From Ananas comosus (Eukaryota; Streptophyta; Magnoliopsida; Poales; Bromeliaceae): a stretch of 64,000 nucleotides of DNA. Under the pieces are notes generated by a model, which was not told the DNA's origin, searched no databases, and was given only the letters and a program-made list of their open reading frames with translations. The stretch lies in NCBI RefSeq assembly GCF_001540865.1, contig NC_033625.1:12464809-12528808 (forward strand), written 5' to 3'. The position numbers were made by a program, and so were the translations under genes. Shown here one piece after another: positions 43,202 to 54,195 of this stretch (position 1 is the first letter of the stretch; every line of letters starts with the position of its first letter).

Positions 43202-43250
43202 TAAATATGTTAAATAATTTTCTCTCAAAAGTTTAACTGATTTAAAAATC

Positions 43251-43338
43251 CTACATTGTTACACAAGAAAATAATTCTTATAGACCGTTAAAATTATCAT
43301 TTTCGACACTATAACATAGAAAATTATAGAAAAATTAG
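43251..43338 (+). repeat. direct repeat, right copy
   Basis: See 42608-42695. The offset is 643 bases. Confidence 0.8.
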
Positions 43339-43853
43339 GACGTAGAATAGTGAATTGCATTAATAGTCAAATTAAATATTCAATTATACGAAATAAGTCT
43401 TTAGCACAAAGTGGTTAGTGCTATAAATACTATCCCAACCTATCTCCTAATTTTGTATGTTTAAATGTTTAGTTTGGTATATTAATTTTAGGTTACTTTG
43501 GGATCTTAAGCAATTTAGTTGATAAGAATAATAAGTACATGGCCACAAGAGCATAATATATTGGTCTCTAAATTTTTTTTTTTTCTTGTAAATAAAGGCA
43601 TATTTGCAAAGAAAAGACTATTAGCTAGATTTACATTTTTGCATAAGTGTACTGTTTTTTCTTGTTTATTTTTTACATATTCGGACTAAATTCCTTGAAT
43701 ACTAACTTGAAACACCCATGTGCTTTAAACACAGAGATATCTCTCTTTCCTCCGCCGTCTCCAACGAACTTAAACATCCAGGTGCCTTAAACACGGGTAT
43801 CTCTCCTTCCTCTGCTCTCTCTATGTGGGTCATGTCTCCACCACCGACTGCAG
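43339..43853. other. AT-rich sequence, no gene
   Basis: No recognised feature. Towards the end the sequence becomes coding-like in composition (CTCTCTTTCCTCCGCCGTC) and leads into the inverted-repeat element. Confidence 0.4.
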
Positions 43854-43907
43854 CCTCGAGCGCTCATCCCACTTTCGCCACCTCGAGCGCTCATCCCACT
43901 TTCGCCA
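43854..43907 (+). repeat. exact 27-base tandem duplication
   Basis: CCTCGAGCGCTCATCCCACT plus seven bases, twice in a row without change, inside a GC-rich stretch. Confidence 0.95.
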
Positions 43908-44007
43908 CCTCCGCATCAACTCCTCCGATGTGAACGTACACCTTATGAGCGAGAGGAACACGGCGAGTTTGACTCGCTCGTCTTCATGGCCGCTTGACGC
44001 TTCATCA

Positions 44008-44460
44008 GAGACGGAGACAAAAATGGTAGAGGAAGAGGGTGACGACCGTCGGTTGAAAATGCTTCCGAACATGTTCACAGCCAATGTCGCCGACGGCGGT
44101 GAGATAGTGGTAATAGTGAGAGAGAAAAATCTGACGGACGATCCGATATCGCTCTATTTATTAAAAAGTTACATTATTGGAATAAATTTTGCACTATTTG
44201 GCATCAAAATTACACTTTTTTATAGTTTAATACATATCAAATAATATAATTTTCTTGTTAAATAGTGTAACATATATTCGAAAATTGTAATTTTTTTAAA
44301 TAGTGCAATATCGCATCAACCGCCAGATTTTTCACTCTCATTATTACCTCCACTTCGCCGTCGCGGCCATGCTTGCGAACCCGCTCGCCAACTTGCTTCA
44401 AGAGCATCCTCGACCAAAGATCATCGTGTTCCTCCTCAGCCACCTTTGTCTTCATCTCCG
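44008..44460. mobile_element. inverted-repeat element with coding-like arms
   Basis: Arm 44008-44200 is an imperfect inverted complement of 44255-44460. Both arms, read outside-in, encode similar peptides (an ETKMVEEEGDDRRLKMLP-like and an EMKTKVAEEEHDDLWSRMLL-like stretch), and both end in CACTATTT-type AT-rich sequence. No domain was recognised. It may be a MULE or fold-back element that captured and duplicated a gene piece. Confidence 0.55.
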
Positions 44461-44617
44461 GTAATGCTCCAAGTATCGTCACCCTTGTCTAACTTGTTTT
44501 GGCGGTGGGCCTCTAACAAATACGTTCTATATACTTGTTATGGTATATAAAGATCTCCAAAAAAAATAAATAGAGAAGACAAGAGAGAAAGAAGACTAAT
44601 CAAAAAATCTGGTACAT

Positions 44618-44870
44618 TGTTATGGAAATCAACAAAAAATAATTTTATTGAAGAAAACAATTCATCACTATATGGAACATTCGGCGAGCGCTAATTAATT
44701 ATGGCGACTCCCGACTTCATTAACCAAATAATTCCGGCCTATTTATTTATAACTAATTGCACGGAATCCTATTCTGATTCCATTTCACCTTAGCCATAAT
44801 TTAAATAATAACCCGATAAAATCAAATAATCAAATCCTAATCTAATAAATCATTAACATTATCTCTAACA
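44618..44870 (-). repeat. 3' LTR of the copia fragment
   Basis: Reads TGTTAGAGATAATGTTAATG at its start and CCATAACA at its end on the minus strand, directly after the polypurine tract. Confidence 0.75.
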
Positions 44871-44894
44871 CTCTCCCATAATGCTAATATTTTT

Positions 44895-45899
44895 CACACC
44901 GATCTTCTCTCGGTAAAATATGAATTTCTTCAATGGTAGCGGCTTTGTGAAAATATCGGCCATCTGCTCCTCGGTAGCGCAGTATATCAACTCGACTTCT
45001 CTGTTGGCGATTTGTTCACGAATAAAGTGATGTCGCAATTCGAAGGCTGTGTTTGTCGCAGTAAATCACGGTTGGATCTTCTTGCTTATGCTTTAAATCT
45101 GCTAAGATTCGCCGCATTCAGATTGCTTGACATGTAGCAGCCGTGACCACAATATATTCAGCTTCTGAGGATGATAGAGCCGTCGACTGTTGTTTTTTCG
45201 AAGACCAACAAATTGCTCGTGCATTAAGGTTGAACACGAACCCGCTTGTTCTTCTTCGATCATCTACCGAACCTGCCCAATCACTATCAGAACAACCAAA
45301 AAAAGAAAAAATTATTAGCGTTAGTATACCACAGTCAGTGGTCTCTTGTTCCTTTCAAATACCTCAATATCCCTTTTGCGCTGTCCAATGGATTCTACTT
45401 GGGCTCTACATAAACCTTGACAATAAGGATGTTGCATACACAATATCCGGTTTACTATTACCAATGTAGAGCAAGCTTCCAATCAAACTTCGATATAAAC
45501 TTGCATCTATCTTTTCTTCCCCATCATCTAATAATAGCTTTACGTTCGTACTTGTTGGATTTTGCACAGAATTACAATCTCTCATATTAAACTTCTCAAA
45601 GTAAATCACCAATATATTTTTTATGACAAATAAAAATTTCATTATCTCCTTGTTTTACTTCCAAGCCTAAAAAATAATTCATTGTGCCAAAATCTATCAT
45701 CTCAAACTTAATCATCATACTTTTCTTAAATTAATTGATCAATTCTATACTATTTCCGGTATAAATTAAATAACCAACGTAAAGGCAAACAATCAAAATT
45801 TTTGCACCTCGAGATTTGATATAAAGTGTGGGACTTTCACTTCTAGAAAATTTGTTTTGAATAAAGTGTGAATCGATCTGACTATATCAGGCTCTTGGA
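44895..45899 (-). pseudogene. copia RT C-terminus and RNase H (broken)
   Basis: Minus-strand matches in order: a CLYVGYLIYTG stretch (45763-45790) where the catalytic YVDD of copia reverse transcriptase is YVGY; FLGLEVKQGD; an open frame 45406-45642 with DASLYRSLIGSLLYI and PDIVYATSLLSRFM; then DWAGSVDDRRSTSGFVF (about 45290-45240) and LSSSEAEYI of RNase H; finally MADIFTKPLP. Frameshifts and stops separate these parts. Function as RT is excluded by the lost catalytic aspartates and the breaks. Confidence 0.85.
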
Positions 45900-45904
45900 G
45901 CTTA

Positions 45905-46182
45905 TTTCACCCTTGTCTATCTATGGCGACCTTGCTAGAGAATGTTGAGAACAACCCCAAGCGAGTCAAGTTTCGTCATTGTTCTTTCGCTTGTGCGCGA
46001 GGTAAGAGAGGAGCCCGGAGGTGACATCAAGGCCAGAGGAAATAGGAGGAGAAAGAGAACAAGGAGAGAGATAATAGAAGTATTTTGATCATTTAAAAAA
46101 AATTGAATCTCTAAAAATGGAAAAAGTGGCGCACTTTTACAAAATTATAAAACTCATAATTTTTTTTTACATAAAAGGGCCT
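45905..46182. mobile_element. right-end fragment of the 15338-type MULE
   Basis: The order GAGAGATAATAGAAGTATTTTG, TGAATCTCTAAAAATGGAAAAAG, a GGCGCACTTTTACAAAA block and ACATAAAAGGGCC follows the right terminal repeat of the MULE at 15338-16870. The GC-richer part 45920-46060 may be cargo. The left end is missing. Confidence 0.5.
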
Positions 46183-46302
46183 AAAATAAATTATTTTATA
46201 GTTGGAATGCATTATTTGGAAAATAGATGGCTAGAATCTTCCAATAGACTTATAAAAGCAAACTTTTGATTGCAATCATACGAAGAATTTGATATAACTC
46301 AT

Positions 46303-46304
<2 letters not shown>

Positions 46305-46348
<44 letters not shown>

Positions 46349-46349
46349 N
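46305..46349. repeat. (TA)n microsatellite with one ambiguous base
   Basis: TA run that ends at an N (46349), directly abutting the tail of SINE copy 2. Confidence 0.9.
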
Positions 46350-46490
46350 AACATGCTATCCGCTTCGTTTATTTTATTTAGAAATAAACTTAGCTAGAAA
46401 TGTGAATCAACTAGGATTCAAACTTGGGACCACGGATACCAACTATCAAGCCCTTTGCCACTTGCGCTCGGGACGGTCGGTACCTCATAG
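46350..46490 (-). mobile_element. tRNA-derived SINE, copy 2
   Basis: Minus strand: GAGCGCAAGTGGCAAAGGGC (A-box like), GTCCCAAGTTTGAATCCTAG (B-box), TGATTCACATTTCTAGC, AAACGAAGCGGATAGCATG, then the TA run. Confidence 0.75.
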
Positions 46491-46818
46491 ATTATTATAA
46501 AATAACTTATTATGACATCAAAATAATCTTTAATTTCAAAGTAACTAGTGCCATATTTATGGTTTAGGCCATAAATTCAACATCATAAATAAGAGGTTTG
46601 AGGTTCGATTCTCTATATGCCTGTTTAAAATATTGGGTAAATTATTTTAATCCTTAGCTTCTACGGAAGTGTTTTTTTGCGGGGGAGCCTAGGGCCAATT
46701 TGGTTCCTTAGAAAATAATAAAAATTATTTAAATTTTTTTTTTTTTTGGTGAATTTTGTTTTTTTTTTAAGTTTCTGTTGTTTGGTTAGTGGAAAAGAAA
46801 ATTAGTTTTTTTATAGAG

Positions 46819-47358
46819 TTAGGCTGGTATACTATCGGTAGCATGGAGGCCTCCGTGCTACTAAGTTGTTTTCAATGACTCGGCTTCCAAATCGACAATC
46901 GGCTATGTTAGACTTGATCTACACTATAAAAAATATTTGGAAACTAAATTTCATAATTTTTCGATATCATTTGGCTAGTGATCAAAAGGTCTCAAAATTA
47001 ATAATTCTAATGGTCAATGTGATGCGTTTATGAATTTAATGGTATAAAACAATCCAAATCTAATGAATTTTTTGTACAAAATTTTTTTCACTATTTAGAG
47101 TAAGATCAGTGGCTCTGATCTTAAATTCAAGTATTTTATTATTATTTTTTATAAGATTTTTACTTTTGGCCGTTCATTTTTAAATTACTCAAATGATAGG
47201 TAATGATGGCAAAAAATTATGAAATTTAGTTTCCAAATACTTCTAATAGTGTAGATCAAGTCTAAAGGAGTCGATCGTTAATTTGGAAGCTGCATTATTG
47301 AAAACAACTTGGTAGCATGGAGGCCTCCGTACTACCGATAGTATACCAGCCTAGCTCG
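46819..47358. mobile_element. fold-back element, copy 4
   Basis: Left GAGTTAGGCTGGTATACTAT and right (inverted) GAGCTAGGCTGGTATACTAT, each followed by the hairpin GCATGGAGGCCTCCGTGC or a near copy. The arms share AAGTTGTTTTCAAT, GTTAGACTTGATCTACACTA and AAACTAAATTTCATAATTTT. It sits at short TA/T-rich ends. Confidence 0.85.
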
Positions 47359-47529
47359 TTTTTTATATATGCATAAAAAGCAGTTTTTTATTCGACTTCT
47401 ACGTGTTTGATATAGGTAAACTCACTTTTTAAATCTAACATAAAATTCAAAATTTTTTTACAATATAAATAATAAATAATTAAATAATAATAAATTTAAA
47501 CTATATATTCGTATGGATAAATAATTTGA

Positions 47530-48025
47530 CAAAAAGATGGAGATGATATGGAGCTTAGAAATCAACAATCAATGTCATTGAATATGATCTTAGACTATTT
47601 AAACTATCACAGAATCAAATTTCTTACTTTTTCGATATTATTCTCTTGTCTGTTAAGTAGGCATAGAAATGAACGATTGAAAATAAATATTTTTCAAAAA
47701 TCGATGATAAGAGTTTTATAATGAAGATCAAAGTATAGATCTTATTTTAAATAGTTTGAATAATTTTCTAGCCAAAATTCTATTGATTTATTTATCTTTA
47801 TGCCGTTACACAAGGAAACGCCTCATATCAACTATGAAATTATAAATTTTACAACTCTTTGATCATTAGGTCAATAATATTAAAAAGATTTGAAATTTTA
47901 TTTCTAGATAACTGGTATAGATCATGTTTAACAGTGTCGTACGTCTATTCAGAGGCTCCATCATAAAAAATAAATCAGCAGCACTGAAGCCTATTTGCTA
48001 TCAATAGTATTTCAGCATAATTCTC
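47530..48025. mobile_element. fold-back element, diverged copy
   Basis: Weakly inverted arms with ATCAATAGTATTTCAGCATA at the right, GCACTGAAGCC in place of the end hairpin, and GAAATTTTATTTCTAGATA mirroring ATCAAATTTCTTACTTTTTC. Followed by a CT/TA run. Confidence 0.5.
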
Positions 48026-48265
48026 TCTCTATGTATATATGGTTTGGGGAGATAGAGATGATCCTGTGAGATGGTGGAAATGACGGATTGAACAGTAAAT
48101 GCACACAATTTTTTTTTTTTTTACTCAAAACTTTCCTAAAAGAATATTTCGTTTCTCTAAAAAAATAAAAAGCGAAAAGGAAAATTTTTTTTTATGAAAT
48201 ATGAAAAGTAAATTTTCAGTCTGAAAATAACTTTTTAGAGTATTTATCAAGCAACAAAATAGGCC

Positions 48266-48868
48266 TACTTATCCATTCCCAAAAAAAAGAAAAGAAAAGA
48301 AAAGAAAATGTGTCGGTGGTTTGCTTCTTCTTATCCAATATTTTCTACTTTTCTAATTTTTTAGGTTTAAAACCAATGAAGAGGTGTCTCTTTTAATTTA
48401 GGCTTAGTCTAGTAGTGCGTGGGCCTAGTAGGTTTTGGTGGTTAATGCTTAACATCATATATATATATATTCTCTTCACAATGACCAACATTTTCATGCA
48501 CAATATTATCTGCACATCTCTAAATTAGATGTACGTCTTATATTTTACTCATCAAAATAAAAAATTATTATTCATTTATTATATTAAGTTCTTTATTTTA
48601 TTTGTTGGGAATCTGGAACTCACCCTGACACCGAATTTTAAGAATCTGCAACCCGCTCGGATATCGACTGCTGTTGATCCGAACTGAATGTTGGGATTCT
48701 GCAACGAAAGTATCGAATCGGGTTTTACCACAAAGAGAGTAGATTGCACTTACAATCATAAAAGAGAAAACAACTAAATAGAAAATATGCTGATAATCAT
48801 TAAATAAGAGAAGATTATATCTGACTCCCCTTTTTTAACATAGTAGCTATAATCCGAGCTCTCTTTTT
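48266..48868. other. intergenic sequence, no gene
   Basis: TTGTTGGGAATCTGGAACTC at about 48602 looks like an LTR-type start, but no partner was found. Nothing else recognised. Confidence 0.4.
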
Positions 48869-49030
48869 TAATCTCTAACCGACTATCTCTAGCACGAGTG
48901 GCAAAGGACTTCCTGGTGACTTGATGGCCGGTATCCGAGGTCCCAAGTACGAACCCTAATTGATTCACATTTTCAGCTAAGTTTATTTTTAAAAAAATAA
49001 ACGAGGTAAGTAGCATTTTACTTATCTCTC

Positions 49031-49033
<3 letters not shown>
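48869..49033 (+). mobile_element. tRNA-derived SINE, copy 3
   Basis: Plus strand: A-box-like TAGCACGAGTGG at 48890-48901, B-box-like GTACGAACCCT at 48947-48957, the body with TTGATTCACATTTTCAGC and AATAAACGAGGTAAGTAGCA, then CTCTCTTAA and a TA run that leads into the gap. Confidence 0.75.
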
Positions 49034-49065
<32 letters not shown>

Positions 49066-50050
49066 NNNNNNNNNNNNNNNNNNNNNNNNNNNNNNNNNNN
49101 NNNNNNNNNNNNNNNNNNNNNNNNNNNNNNNNNNNNNNNNNNNNNNNNNNNNNNNNNNNNNNNNNNNNNNNNNNNNNNNNNNNNNNNNNNNNNNNNNNNN
49201 NNNNNNNNNNNNNNNNNNNNNNNNNNNNNNNNNNNNNNNNNNNNNNNNNNNNNNNNNNNNNNNNNNNNNNNNNNNNNNNNNNNNNNNNNNNNNNNNNNNN
49301 NNNNNNNNNNNNNNNNNNNNNNNNNNNNNNNNNNNNNNNNNNNNNNNNNNNNNNNNNNNNNNNNNNNNNNNNNNNNNNNNNNNNNNNNNNNNNNNNNNNN
49401 NNNNNNNNNNNNNNNNNNNNNNNNNNNNNNNNNNNNNNNNNNNNNNNNNNNNNNNNNNNNNNNNNNNNNNNNNNNNNNNNNNNNNNNNNNNNNNNNNNNN
49501 NNNNNNNNNNNNNNNNNNNNNNNNNNNNNNNNNNNNNNNNNNNNNNNNNNNNNNNNNNNNNNNNNNNNNNNNNNNNNNNNNNNNNNNNNNNNNNNNNNNN
49601 NNNNNNNNNNNNNNNNNNNNNNNNNNNNNNNNNNNNNNNNNNNNNNNNNNNNNNNNNNNNNNNNNNNNNNNNNNNNNNNNNNNNNNNNNNNNNNNNNNNN
49701 NNNNNNNNNNNNNNNNNNNNNNNNNNNNNNNNNNNNNNNNNNNNNNNNNNNNNNNNNNNNNNNNNNNNNNNNNNNNNNNNNNNNNNNNNNNNNNNNNNNN
49801 NNNNNNNNNNNNNNNNNNNNNNNNNNNNNNNNNNNNNNNNNNNNNNNNNNNNNNNNNNNNNNNNNNNNNNNNNNNNNNNNNNNNNNNNNNNNNNNNNNNN
49901 NNNNNNNNNNNNNNNNNNNNNNNNNNNNNNNNNNNNNNNNNNNNNNNNNNNNNNNNNNNNNNNNNNNNNNNNNNNNNNNNNNNNNNNNNNNNNNNNNNNN
50001 NNNNNNNNNNNNNNNNNNNNNNNNNNNNNNNNNNNNNNNNNNNNNNNNNN
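49066..50050. other. assembly gap of 985 N between TA runs
   Basis: TA repeats border both sides (49034-49065 and 50051-50070), so the assembly broke in or around a TA-flanked element. Confidence 0.95.
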
Positions 50051-50071
50051 ATATATATATATATATATATA

Positions 50072-50465
50072 GAATGAGGCTACTATACTTTTGGAAATAC
50101 GGAGCCTTCCGTTTTTCCATGTCGTTTTCCATGTTGCGACTTTTGAATCGTCGATCGGCTTCGTTAAATTTGATCTAGAGTATTTGAAGTATCTAGAAAA
50201 TAAATTATGCGATTTTTCGATATTATTTGCCTAGTAAACGAAGGGGCACAAAATCAACGGCTGAAAATAAAAATCTTACAAAACGTGATAATATGGCATT
50301 AAAATTTTAGATAAAAGATATTGATCTTGTTTTATATAGTATAAAGAATTTTCTATCAAAATTTCACGTGATTTGGATATTTCTACACCGTTAAACTTGC
50401 AGCGGCTCACTACAGCTATTAAAATTACTGATTTTGAGCCCCTACGATCACTAGGCAAATGATAT
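50072..50465. mobile_element. fold-back element, copy 5, right arm cut short
   Basis: The left end follows the TA run: GAATGAGGCTACTATACTTT, the hairpin TACGGAGCCTTCCGT, TCGTCGATCGGCTTCGTTA, GATCTAGAGTATTTGAAGTA. The right arm stops at GGCAAATGATATC and meets the next copy directly. Confidence 0.75.
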
Positions 50466-50466
50466 C

Positions 50467-51003
50467 AATCTCCTATACTTTCGAAAGTACGGAAGCTTCC
50501 GTACTTATAAGTTGTTTTTGATGATGGAGCATCCGATTCGGCAATCAGCTCCGTTAGGTATGATCTACGCTATTAGAACTATTTAGAAACCAAATTTGAT
50601 AATTTTTTGACATCATTTACCAAGTGATCAAAGAGTCTAAAAAATAACTATTTTAACGGCCGATGTGCCATGTTTTAAGGTTCAACGATGTAGAATAATC
50701 CAAATTACATGAATCTTTAATAGAAAATTCTACTTAGCATCAAGAGACAGAACAATACTTTCGATTTGAAATTTAAGTCTTTTATCACTATTTTTTTTGA
50801 GATTTTTATTTTCAGCCGTTCATTTTGAGCCTACTTGTTCGCTAGACAAAGGAAATCAAAAAATTATGAAATTTGGTTTCTAAATAGTTCCAATAGTGTA
50901 GATCGTGTCTAACGGAATTGATCGCCGAATCGGATGCTCCATTATCGAAAAAAACTTATAAGCACGGAGGCCTCCGTAATTTCGAAAGTATAGGAGCTTA
51001 GCT
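50467..51003. mobile_element. fold-back element, copy 6
   Basis: Ends CTCCTATACTTTCGAAAGTA and, inverted, AGCTCCTATACTTTCGAAAT. Arms share GATGGAGCATCCGATTCGGC, ATTTAGAAACCAAATTT and end hairpins GTACGGAAGCTTCCGTAC and GCACGGAGGCCTCCGT. Followed by a TA run at 51005-51020. Confidence 0.8.
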
Positions 51004-51060
51004 CTATATATATATATACTCTCTCTTTTTCTCTCTCGCGTGCATCCATGAGGTGCATGC

Positions 51061-52776
51061 ACTTTTGGTTATATAAATGAAAAATGCATATAGTTGTTTA
51101 ATCAATTGGAAGGTAGTTGTTTGCATGATAACTTTTATATTCCATATAGTGGAAGCCTTTGTAGTAAGGCATATGCATGACATACACTATGATTTTTGCG
51201 GACATCCTTATAATTTACTTGGTTATGGCATTAGTAATGGCTCTCCATATACTAGAGTGGAAATAGAACGGGTGAAACCCATTAGAGCCTTGAATGAAAT
51301 GTAAACTTTTATATTTTTGGGACACGTTGCATAGTTAATTGAAATGAAACAAGACAATTATGTGTAGTATCCGACCTTGAGTCGATAATTGAGATTTCAT
51401 ATTTTAGACATGATGACTGATAGATGTGACCCTTGGACTTGATATTTATGATCACGCTTGCTTTCTATTGTGCTAATTTACACAAGCTTGTGAGGGTCGC
51501 TCCCTATAAGCCGATACTCCGGAGTTAGACTTTGCGACGACTAATTGCTCGTGCAGGATTGGGCACCGAAGCGGATTGCTGTAGGAAAGGCTCATTTCTA
51601 GGGTGGAGTGTTGACTACCACTCGGCCATTAGGCACAGCACAGGCCGAGACTTTACTACGTGTAAGTCCCTTATTAATTGGGTAAAAGTTAATTAAACTT
51701 GACATTTAAGATAAACATGCTAGTGAGTTGTTACCTAGTGACACTACTTGATGCATTCATAGTAGTTGAACATTCATATTGGTCATCGTTTGCATTGACA
51801 ATATTAGTGGTAGCAAACCTGTACTCACGTTAGTTAGTATAGAAATGTGGCTAAATGATGACAATAGTTGATTATGATGATAAACTTTCTCTTTAACTAT
51901 GGCATATAGCTTAAAGTTGGACAAGCCTATAAATCGCATTTACGACACTTGTGCATGTGACGGTAGAAAACTATATGCATGTTAATGAGCATATCATGTA
52001 GAGGCATGCTTGTAATTGAATCTGTTCAATTAATTATTGCATTTACACTTACTGCTTCTTGTAATTTGTTCATGCCTCAGTTGACCTAGTGTTGATGACA
52101 ATAGTTGATTATGATGATAAACTTTCTCTTTAACTATGGTATATAGCTTAAAGTTGGACAAGCCTATAAATTGCATTTACGACACTTGTGCAAGTGACGG
52201 TAGAAAACTATATACATGTTAATGAGCATATCATGTAGAGGCATGCTTATAATTGAATCTGTTCAATTAATTATTGCATTTACACTTACTGCTTCTTGTA
52301 ATTTGTTCATATCTCAGTTGACCTAGTATTGTATTTCGCCACTCTCGGTGGCTTACCCACTTAGAACTATTGTTTAATAGTTCTCACTCCTATTGATTGT
52401 TTGTTTTTGTTTCAGAGCCTTCCACAACGAGAGAGGTTAGGGAACGTGGCAAGAGGTTATCGACTAGCTAGAGCCTCCACGGTGTTATTATAGTCGGACC
52501 CGTAGATATTTTTCTTTTGGTTTAGTGGAAAAATATATAAGTGTATTTTCGAGATTTCTTAGCTTTAAGATGTATCATTTGTTCGACTTGTTGTAAATTT
52601 TGTGTCATACATGAGTAGTAGATTTATGTTCTCGCTCTGATTACCATGTTTAGGATTGATTCCTACTTCTTTCTGTGGTTGTTGTAGACGCCTTTTGTGC
52701 ATCGGGGGGTGCTTGGTGTACACGGCGGGTCTGTGCGCGCCCCCGGTGGGCTTCCGCTGGGGCCCGGGGCGTGATA
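51061..52776 (+). repeat. 5' LTR, left-truncated
   Basis: Aligns with 63445-64000 and with the right two thirds of the solo LTR at 7588-10370; ends GGGGCGTGATA. Contains a 237-base tandem duplication. Confidence 0.85.
51857..52331 (+). repeat. 237-base tandem duplication in the 5' LTR
   Basis: GATGACAATAGTTGATTATG starts both units (51857 and 52094). The units differ at a handful of bases, so the event is recent compared with the age of the element. The solo LTR at 7588-10370 has a single copy. Confidence 0.9.
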
Positions 52777-52784
52777 GATTATAT

Positions 52785-52796
52785 TGGTATCATAGC
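52785..52796 (+). other. primer binding site (tRNA-Met type)
   Basis: TGGTATCATAGC, one mismatch from the usual initiator-Met complement, nine bases after the LTR end. Confidence 0.8.
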
Positions 52797-53229
52797 TTAG
52801 GGTTGAGTTTTAGAGGACCTAGAAAACCTTAGGCCGGTTGAACGATAAGAAATAGGAACGTGAGAGACGTAGTCTTTTGAGACTTGTTGGCAAAAGTAAT
52901 ATGATTGGGTCATATCTTTAGCTCCAAAAGTGTTGAAGTTGGATTGAAGTGAACAATGTTTATGTCCATGGGGAGTCACGTTGGCAGCCGACAACGTGAC
53001 ATCGAGGAACAGTGGGAGTCACTTTACTACTTTCGCATAATTGAGGGGTTTGTGCCTTTGAGTGGGGATTCGTCGACGTGGGTTGTTTTAACCCATGCCT
53101 GTTGTGTTTGTTGCTTGTTGTGGCTCGGGATGCCGAAGACGCACTCCGTGGCGGCCGAGGTGACCGAGCTGGGGAAGTCTGCATCCTCTAGATCTGGTGA
53201 GGTCCGGGGGTTGAGAGCAGCTAACTGTT

Positions 53230-53660
53230 TTGGTTGGTATTGTGGAGCGACAGTCGTCTGTGGCGATATTCAAAGCCGAGACTCTGTGCCGACACGACGA
53301 GGGAATCAAGCAGCCGAAAGATTTGTTGATTCGGCAGGCAGTCGACTTCGAAAAATTTCTTAAGATTTCAGATCGTGCCCTAACAGTGGAGAAGGGCAAA
53401 AAGACTATTGAAACCGCAAAGGAGGCCACCAAGAGTGGTAAATTAAGTGTAAGCAGAACCATCAAGGCATTCAAAACAAAAGGAATCGACCTCGAGAACG
53501 TGGAATCGCATCTGGGAGAAGAACAGCTTAATATTGACAGCTATGACGAGGTGTAATTTGTGGAAGTCTGCACGTGCCTTCACTGTGCCCTCAGCGTGGA
53601 AGCATATGTTTCTTGGATGGCCAAGCGGGCCATCTTTGGTTTGAGTGTCCGAGAAATCTG
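53230..53660 (+). pseudogene. gypsy gag remnant
   Basis: A 108-residue frame (53230-53556) with the ALTVEKGKK stretch corresponds by position to the end of the gag capsid region. After a frame change, PQRGSICFLDGQAGHLWFEC (about 53592-53650) is the zinc knuckle, with the second cysteine of CX2CX4HX4C replaced by aspartate. Frame breaks on both sides. Confidence 0.7.
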
Positions 53661-53899
53661 ATGCTAACGGTTTTGGTACCGACCTCATCGTGGAAAGCAC
53701 CTGGTAGATGTGTGCCTTCAGATCAGACAATGGATGCATTGCTGTATTCCTTGATCGGCTGTTTGCCGAGTTGCTGGATATTGGATCCTTTTCTTTGTTG
53801 CGTGTAGGAAGATTTTGGCTCAATCATACCTTAACTAATCGGGAGTACTTTTGATGCGCTTTAGAGACGAAGGTTTCTATGTGCCAACGAATTGATTGG

Positions 53900-54130
53900 C
53901 TTTTTTTGATAGAGAGTGGTTGTGGGTATGATCCGGCACGTGAGGTACTATGTTATTGTTGATTGTGCGAGCCGAACTGCAACGTCTTGGAAACTTGGCC
54001 ACGGAATAGTGTGCTTTGAGGGTGTAAGTTCGCTGTTTGCGATGACTGTCTACCACCCGAGCCAAGTAGTTGTTAGGGTGGATTTTGGCCTTCTTGGCCA
54101 ACAACGCTGGAATGGTTAAGAACCTCCAAA
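53900..54130 (+). pseudogene. gypsy protease region remnant
   Basis: VIVDCASRT near 53950 sits where the DxGAS(R/H) catalytic motif of gypsy protease is expected. The match is short and the flanking frame is poor, so the assignment rests mainly on order. Confidence 0.45.
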
Positions 54131-54195
54131 ATGGAGGATATCTCAATGATGGAGTCGCTGATGCATTCCCGATAGAGTCACGTGAATTAAAGGCT

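Larger units (their letters stand above)
44618..45899 (-). mobile_element. Ty1/copia 3' end (RT, RNase H, LTR), decayed
   Basis: On the minus strand: the C-terminal half of reverse transcriptase, RNase H, a polypurine-like ATTATGGGAGAG, then an LTR of 253 bases. Everything upstream of the RT middle is missing. Confidence 0.85.
46692..48265. mobile_element. possible Harbinger-like element enclosing two fold-back elements
   Basis: Left GGGCCAATTTGGTTCCTTAG and right (inverted) AGGCCTATTTTGTTGCTTGA resemble each other and PIF/Harbinger termini. The target repeat is unclear (CTA / TAC). The fold-back elements at 46819 and 47530 are inside. Confidence 0.4.

Noticed and set aside
48774..50132. A 452-codon open frame
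   Set aside because: It is open only because it runs through 985 unknown bases; both ends are TA repeat and SINE sequence.
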